NCBI RefSeq assembly: GCF_035581345.1
Contig: NZ_CP141608.1
Location: 1,196,001-1,260,000 of the forward strand
Source: Pseudomonas sp. JQ170C
GTDB lineage: Bacteria > Pseudomonadota > Gammaproteobacteria > Pseudomonadales > Pseudomonadaceae
Direction of reading: 5' to 3'
Length of the DNA: 64,000 nucleotides
The notes under the pieces are model-generated. The model ran no database searches and was not told where the DNA came from. It was given only the letters and a program-made list of their open reading frames with translations. Numbering within the stretch: the stretch's first letter is position 1; each line of letters begins with the position of its first letter. A program made the position numbers and the translations under genes. Shown here in pieces: positions 60,933-64,000 of the stretch.

Positions 60933-62132
60933 CTAAACAGCCCCTTGCTCACGCAAACGCGCGATATCCGGGGCGTCGTAGCCCAGCTCGCCAAGCAGTT
61001 GCTCGGTGTGGGCGCCAAGCTCCGGACCCACCCACTCGCTGGAGCCTGGCGTCTGCGACAGCTTGGGCACGATGCCCGGCATCTTGAATGGCTTGCCGTC
61101 CGGCAGCTTGGCCTGCAGGAACATTTCGCGGGCAAGAAACTGCGGGTCGCTGAACATGTCTTCGGCGCTGAAGATACGGCTGACCGGCACCTGGGCGTCA
61201 TTGAGCACTTGCATCACGTCATCCAGCGGCAGGGTGCGGGCCCAGCGGTCGATCACCCCGTACAACTCGTCGCGGCGCCCGTCGCGGCCGTCGTTGCTGG
61301 CCAACTGCGGATCGTCCGCCAAGTCCTGGCGGCCAATGGCCTGCATGAAACGCTTGAAGATTGCATCGCCGTTGGCGCCGATCTGCACGTGCTTGCCATC
61401 GGCACTGGTATGGATCGAAGAGGGCGTGATCCCGGGCATGATGTTGCCGGTGCGCTCGCGGATGAACCCGAACACATCGAACTCCGGCACCATGCTTTCC
61501 ATCATGGCGAAGATCGCCTCGTACAGGGCCACATCCACCACCTGGCCTTCACCACCGTTGACCTCGCGATGACGCAAGGCCATCAACGCACCGATCACGC
61601 CCCAGAGCGCTGCAATTGAATCACCGATGGAAATGCCCGTGCGTACCGGCGGCCGATCCTCGAAACCGGTGATGTAGCGCAGCCCGCCCATGGACTCGCC
61701 GACGGCACCAAAACCTGGCTGATCCTTCATCGGCCCGGTCTGGCCGAAACCGGACAGGCGTACCATCACCAGCTTCGGGTTCAGCGCGTGCAGGGTCTCC
61801 CAACCCAGGCCGAGCTTTTCCAGCACGCCGGGGCGAAAGTTCTCGATCAGGATGTCGGCGTCGGCCAACAGCTTCTTGAGGATCTCGATCCCTTCGGGGT
61901 GCTTGAGGTTGAGCGTCAACGATTGCTTGTTACGGGCCTGGACAAACCACCACAGCGACGTGCCCTCATAGAGCTTGCGCCATTTTCGCAACGGATCGCC
62001 GCCGTCGGGGGACTCGATCTTGATCACTTGGGCACCGAATTCGGCACAGATTCGCGAGGCGAACGGGCCGGCGATCAGGGTGCCGAGTTCGATGACTTTG
62101 AGGCCGGCGAGAGGTTTGCTGGGCGTAGACAT
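60933..62132 (-). CDS. CaiB/BaiF-family CoA transferase
   Basis: This is a 399-residue family III CoA transferase. Features are LAGLKVIELGTLIAGPFASRICAEFGAQVIKIE at the N-terminus, a GFGQTGPMKDQPGFG stretch near residue 130 and GISIGDSIAALWG with the catalytic Asp near residue 169. The acyl donor and acceptor are unknown; glutarate-, formyl- or carnitine-type substrates are possible. Start MSTPSKPLAG is preferred over an upstream 14-codon extension. Divergent from yaeQ. Confidence 0.88.
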   Translation of the reverse strand: MSTPSKPLAGLKVIELGTLIAGPFASRICAEFGAQVIKIESPDGGDPLRKWRKLYEGTSLWWFVQARNKQSLTLNLKHPEGIEILKKLLADADILIENFRPGVLEKLGLGWETLHALNPKLVMVRLSGFGQTGPMKDQPGFGAVGESMGGLRYITGFEDRPPVRTGISIGDSIAALWGVIGALMALRHREVNGGEGQVVDVALYEAIFAMMESMVPEFDVFGFIRERTGNIMPGITPSSIHTSADGKHVQIGANGDAIFKRFMQAIGRQDLADDPQLASNDGRDGRRDELYGVIDRWARTLPLDDVMQVLNDAQVPVSRIFSAEDMFSDPQFLAREMFLQAKLPDGKPFKMPGIVPKLSQTPGSSEWVGPELGAHTEQLLGELGYDAPDIARLREQGAV

Positions 62133-62261
62133 GGGGCATCCGTGGCGGCAGGACAGAGCCCCCGTTTTTATCATACGCAGGCGCGCTCAGATACTGCCGC
62201 GGGGCAAGGATTGCCAGGATCGGTTAGACTGGGCGACTTTTCTTGCCGCAAGATGCTCACC

Positions 62262-62804
62262 ATGGCCCAGCCGTCCACGACCTACAAATTTGAACTGAAC
62301 CTCACCGATCTCGATCGCGGTGTGTACGAAAGCGTCAAGCAGACCATTGCCCGCCATCCTTCGGAAACCGAAGAGCGCATGGCCGTGCGCTTGCTGGCTT
62401 ACGCCCTGTGGTACAACGAGCAGTTGACGTTCGGGCGTGGTCTGTCGGATGTGGACGAGGCTGCACTGTGGGAAAAGAGCCTGGACGACCGCATCCTGCA
62501 CTGGATCGAGGTCGGTCAGCCCGATGCCGAGCGTCTGACCTGGTGCTCGCGCCGTACCGAACGTACCAGCCTGCTGGCCTACGGCAGCCTGCGTGTGTGG
62601 GAGACCAAGGTGGTCGGTGCGGTCAAGGGCCTGAAGAACCTCAACATCGCCGCCGTGCCCCAGGACGTCCTCGAGACCCTCGCCACCGACATGCCACGTT
62701 CGATCAAGTGGGATGTGATGATCAGCGAAGGCACGATCTTCGTCACCGATGATCGCGGCCAGCACGAAGTGCAGCTCCAATGGCTGCTGGGTGATCGCGG
62801 CTAA
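62262..62804 (+). CDS. yaeQ: YaeQ family protein
   Basis: This is a 180-residue protein starting MAQPSTTYKFELNLTD. It has the YaeQ features HPSETEERMAVRLLAYALWY and CSRRTERTSLLAYGSLRVWE, and the conserved end HEVQLQWL. The family has a PD-(D/E)XK-like fold; it was once proposed to relate to RfaH but its job is unsettled. It lies 56 bp upstream of recJ on the same strand. Confidence 0.93.
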   Translation: MAQPSTTYKFELNLTDLDRGVYESVKQTIARHPSETEERMAVRLLAYALWYNEQLTFGRGLSDVDEAALWEKSLDDRILHWIEVGQPDAERLTWCSRRTERTSLLAYGSLRVWETKVVGAVKGLKNLNIAAVPQDVLETLATDMPRSIKWDVMISEGTIFVTDDRGQHEVQLQWLLGDRG

Positions 62805-62860
62805 GGCCGCCTCGCACACACTGCCGTCTACCCCTGATTCACGAGAAGCCCCGTCGCCCC

Positions 62861-64000
62861 ATGCGCATCGAACCCCGCCCGCTGCCCTCCACCTTGCCGT
62901 TTCTTGGCGATTTGCCGCCCCTGCTGACTCGCCTGTATGCCGCGCGCGGCGTGCAATCGGCCGATGAACTGGACAAGAGCCTGGCGCGCCTGCTGCCTTA
63001 CCAGCAGCTCAAGGGTATCGAGGCGGCGGTCGACTTGCTGGTCGAGGCACTGGCGCAGCGCCAGCGCATCCTGATCGTCGGCGACTTCGATGCCGATGGC
63101 GCGACGGCCAGCACCGTTGGCGTACTCGGTCTGCGCCTGCTAGGTGCAGCCCATGTCGATTACCTGGTGCCTAACCGTTTCGAGTTCGGCTACGGCCTGA
63201 CCCCGGAAATCGTCCAGGTGGCCCTGGAGCGCCAGCCACAGCTGCTGATTACCGTGGATAACGGTATCTCCAGCGTCGAAGGCGTGGCCGCTGCCAAGGC
63301 CGCCGGGCTCAAGGTGCTGGTGACCGATCACCACTTGCCTGGCAACGAGCTGCCTGCCGCCGATGCCATCGTCAACCCCAACCAGCCAGGTTGCACCTTT
63401 GCCAGCAAGGCCCTGGCCGGCGTCGGGGTGATTTTCTACGTGTTGATGGCGTTGCGCGCACGCTTGCGTAGCCTCGGCCACTACGAAAACCGGCCGCAAC
63501 CGAACATCGGTGAACTGCTCGACCTGGTGGCCCTGGGCAGTGTGGCCGACGTGGTGCCGCTGGACGCCAACAACCGCATCCTGGTGCACCAAGGGCTGGA
63601 GCGGATCCGTGCCGGGCGTGCCCGTCCAGGGCTCAAGGCAATCCTGGAAGTGGCGCGGCGCGATCATGCCCGTATCACCTCCACAGACCTTGGCTTCATC
63701 CTCGGCCCACGCCTCAACGCCGCCGGGCGTCTGGATGACATGAGCCTGGGTATCGAGTGCCTGCTCAGCGACGACCCTGGCCTGGCCCGGGAAATGGCCG
63801 GGCAACTGGACGAACTCAACCAGGATCGCAAATCCATCGAGCAGGGCATGCAGCGCGAGGCGCTGGCCCAGCTCAAGGACCTGCCACTGGAGTCGATGCC
63901 GTTTGGCTTGTGCCTGTTCGAGCCGGACTGGCACCAGGGGGTGATCGGCATCCTGGCCTCGCGCCTCAAGGAGCGCTATCACCGGCCAACCATCGCCTTT
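62861..64000 (+). CDS. recJ: Single-stranded-DNA-specific exonuclease RecJ (5' part, runs off the window)
   Basis: An open frame of 380 codons continues past the window end, so only the N-terminal two thirds is seen. The DHH phosphoesterase motif GDFDADGATAS is at residues 74-84, and VTDHHLPG follows near residue 155. NAAGRLDDMSLGIECLL marks the DHHA1 boundary region. It degrades single-stranded DNA 5' to 3' in RecF-type repair and mismatch repair. The ATG at 62861 gives the family start MRIEPRPLP. Confidence 0.95.
   Translation, partial: MRIEPRPLPSTLPFLGDLPPLLTRLYAARGVQSADELDKSLARLLPYQQLKGIEAAVDLLVEALAQRQRILIVGDFDADGATASTVGVLGLRLLGAAHVDYLVPNRFEFGYGLTPEIVQVALERQPQLLITVDNGISSVEGVAAAKAAGLKVLVTDHHLPGNELPAADAIVNPNQPGCTFASKALAGVGVIFYVLMALRARLRSLGHYENRPQPNIGELLDLVALGSVADVVPLDANNRILVHQGLERIRAGRARPGLKAILEVARRDHARITSTDLGFILGPRLNAAGRLDDMSLGIECLLSDDPGLAREMAGQLDELNQDRKSIEQGMQREALAQLKDLPLESMPFGLCLFEPDWHQGVIGILASRLKERYHRPTIAF

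Noticed and set aside
61788..62261. N-terminal extension of YaeQ to 338 residues
   Set aside because: The extension runs antisense through the CoA transferase gene; the family start MAQPSTTYKF is at 62262.

Overview
This 64 kb window is a chromosomal segment of a Pseudomonas, most likely a member of the P. putida group. The evidence is the high GC content, the gtsABCD-oprB / hexR / zwf-pgl-eda glucose block, seven REP elements with the core GCGGGGCAAGCCCGCTCC, and gene orders I remember from that group (leuA, xseA, guaBA, tadA, mltF, purL; ffh-rpsP-rimM-trmD-rplS; xerD-dsbC-hom-thrC-recJ). The organism call rests on memory and was not searched.

Region by region: 1-10.6 kb is glucose uptake and the Entner-Doudoroff entry. 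It holds an ABC glucose importer, the OprB porin, a hexose-6-phosphate mutarotase, the HexR repressor, and zwf-pgl-eda behind a recognisable HexR operator. 10.7-12.7 kb is leuA with a candidate leucine leader peptide. 12.7-17.4 kb has an M23 peptidase, xseA, a LysR/TauE divergent pair and a zinc-ribbon protein of unknown function. 17.4-28.7 kb carries purine genes (guaB, guaA, purL) with a Tat multicopper oxidase, tadA and mltF between them. 28.8-35.1 kb is the main accessory block: a two-partner secretion pair (FHA-like exoprotein and its Omp85-type transporter). 35.2-43.3 kb holds an L,D-transpeptidase, two Nudix hydrolases, a gamma carbonic anhydrase-like protein, small proteins, purT, an MFS symporter, a CBS/CorC protein and a CcsA-like membrane protein. 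43.5-47.6 kb is ffh and the rpsP-rimM-trmD-rplS operon plus a thioesterase. 47.7-54.2 kb is a cation antiporter, xerD, dsbC, hom and thrC.

54.3-60.9 kb is a signalling cluster that resembles the Roc/Sad system of P. aeruginosa: a BvgS/EvgS-like hybrid kinase, a REC-EAL phosphodiesterase with every catalytic residue of RocR, a NarL-type regulator, and a separate periplasmic binding-protein-like gene. 60.9-64 kb has a CoA transferase, yaeQ and the 5' part of recJ, which runs off the window.

I see no CRISPR array, prophage, insertion sequence, tRNA or rRNA. No wholly new multi-gene system stands out. The best leads are the Roc-like cluster with its extra binding protein, the structured repeats inside operons, the two REP geometries (one with an exact 24-nt spacer), the 30-bp near-palindrome after oprB, and the leuA leader peptide.
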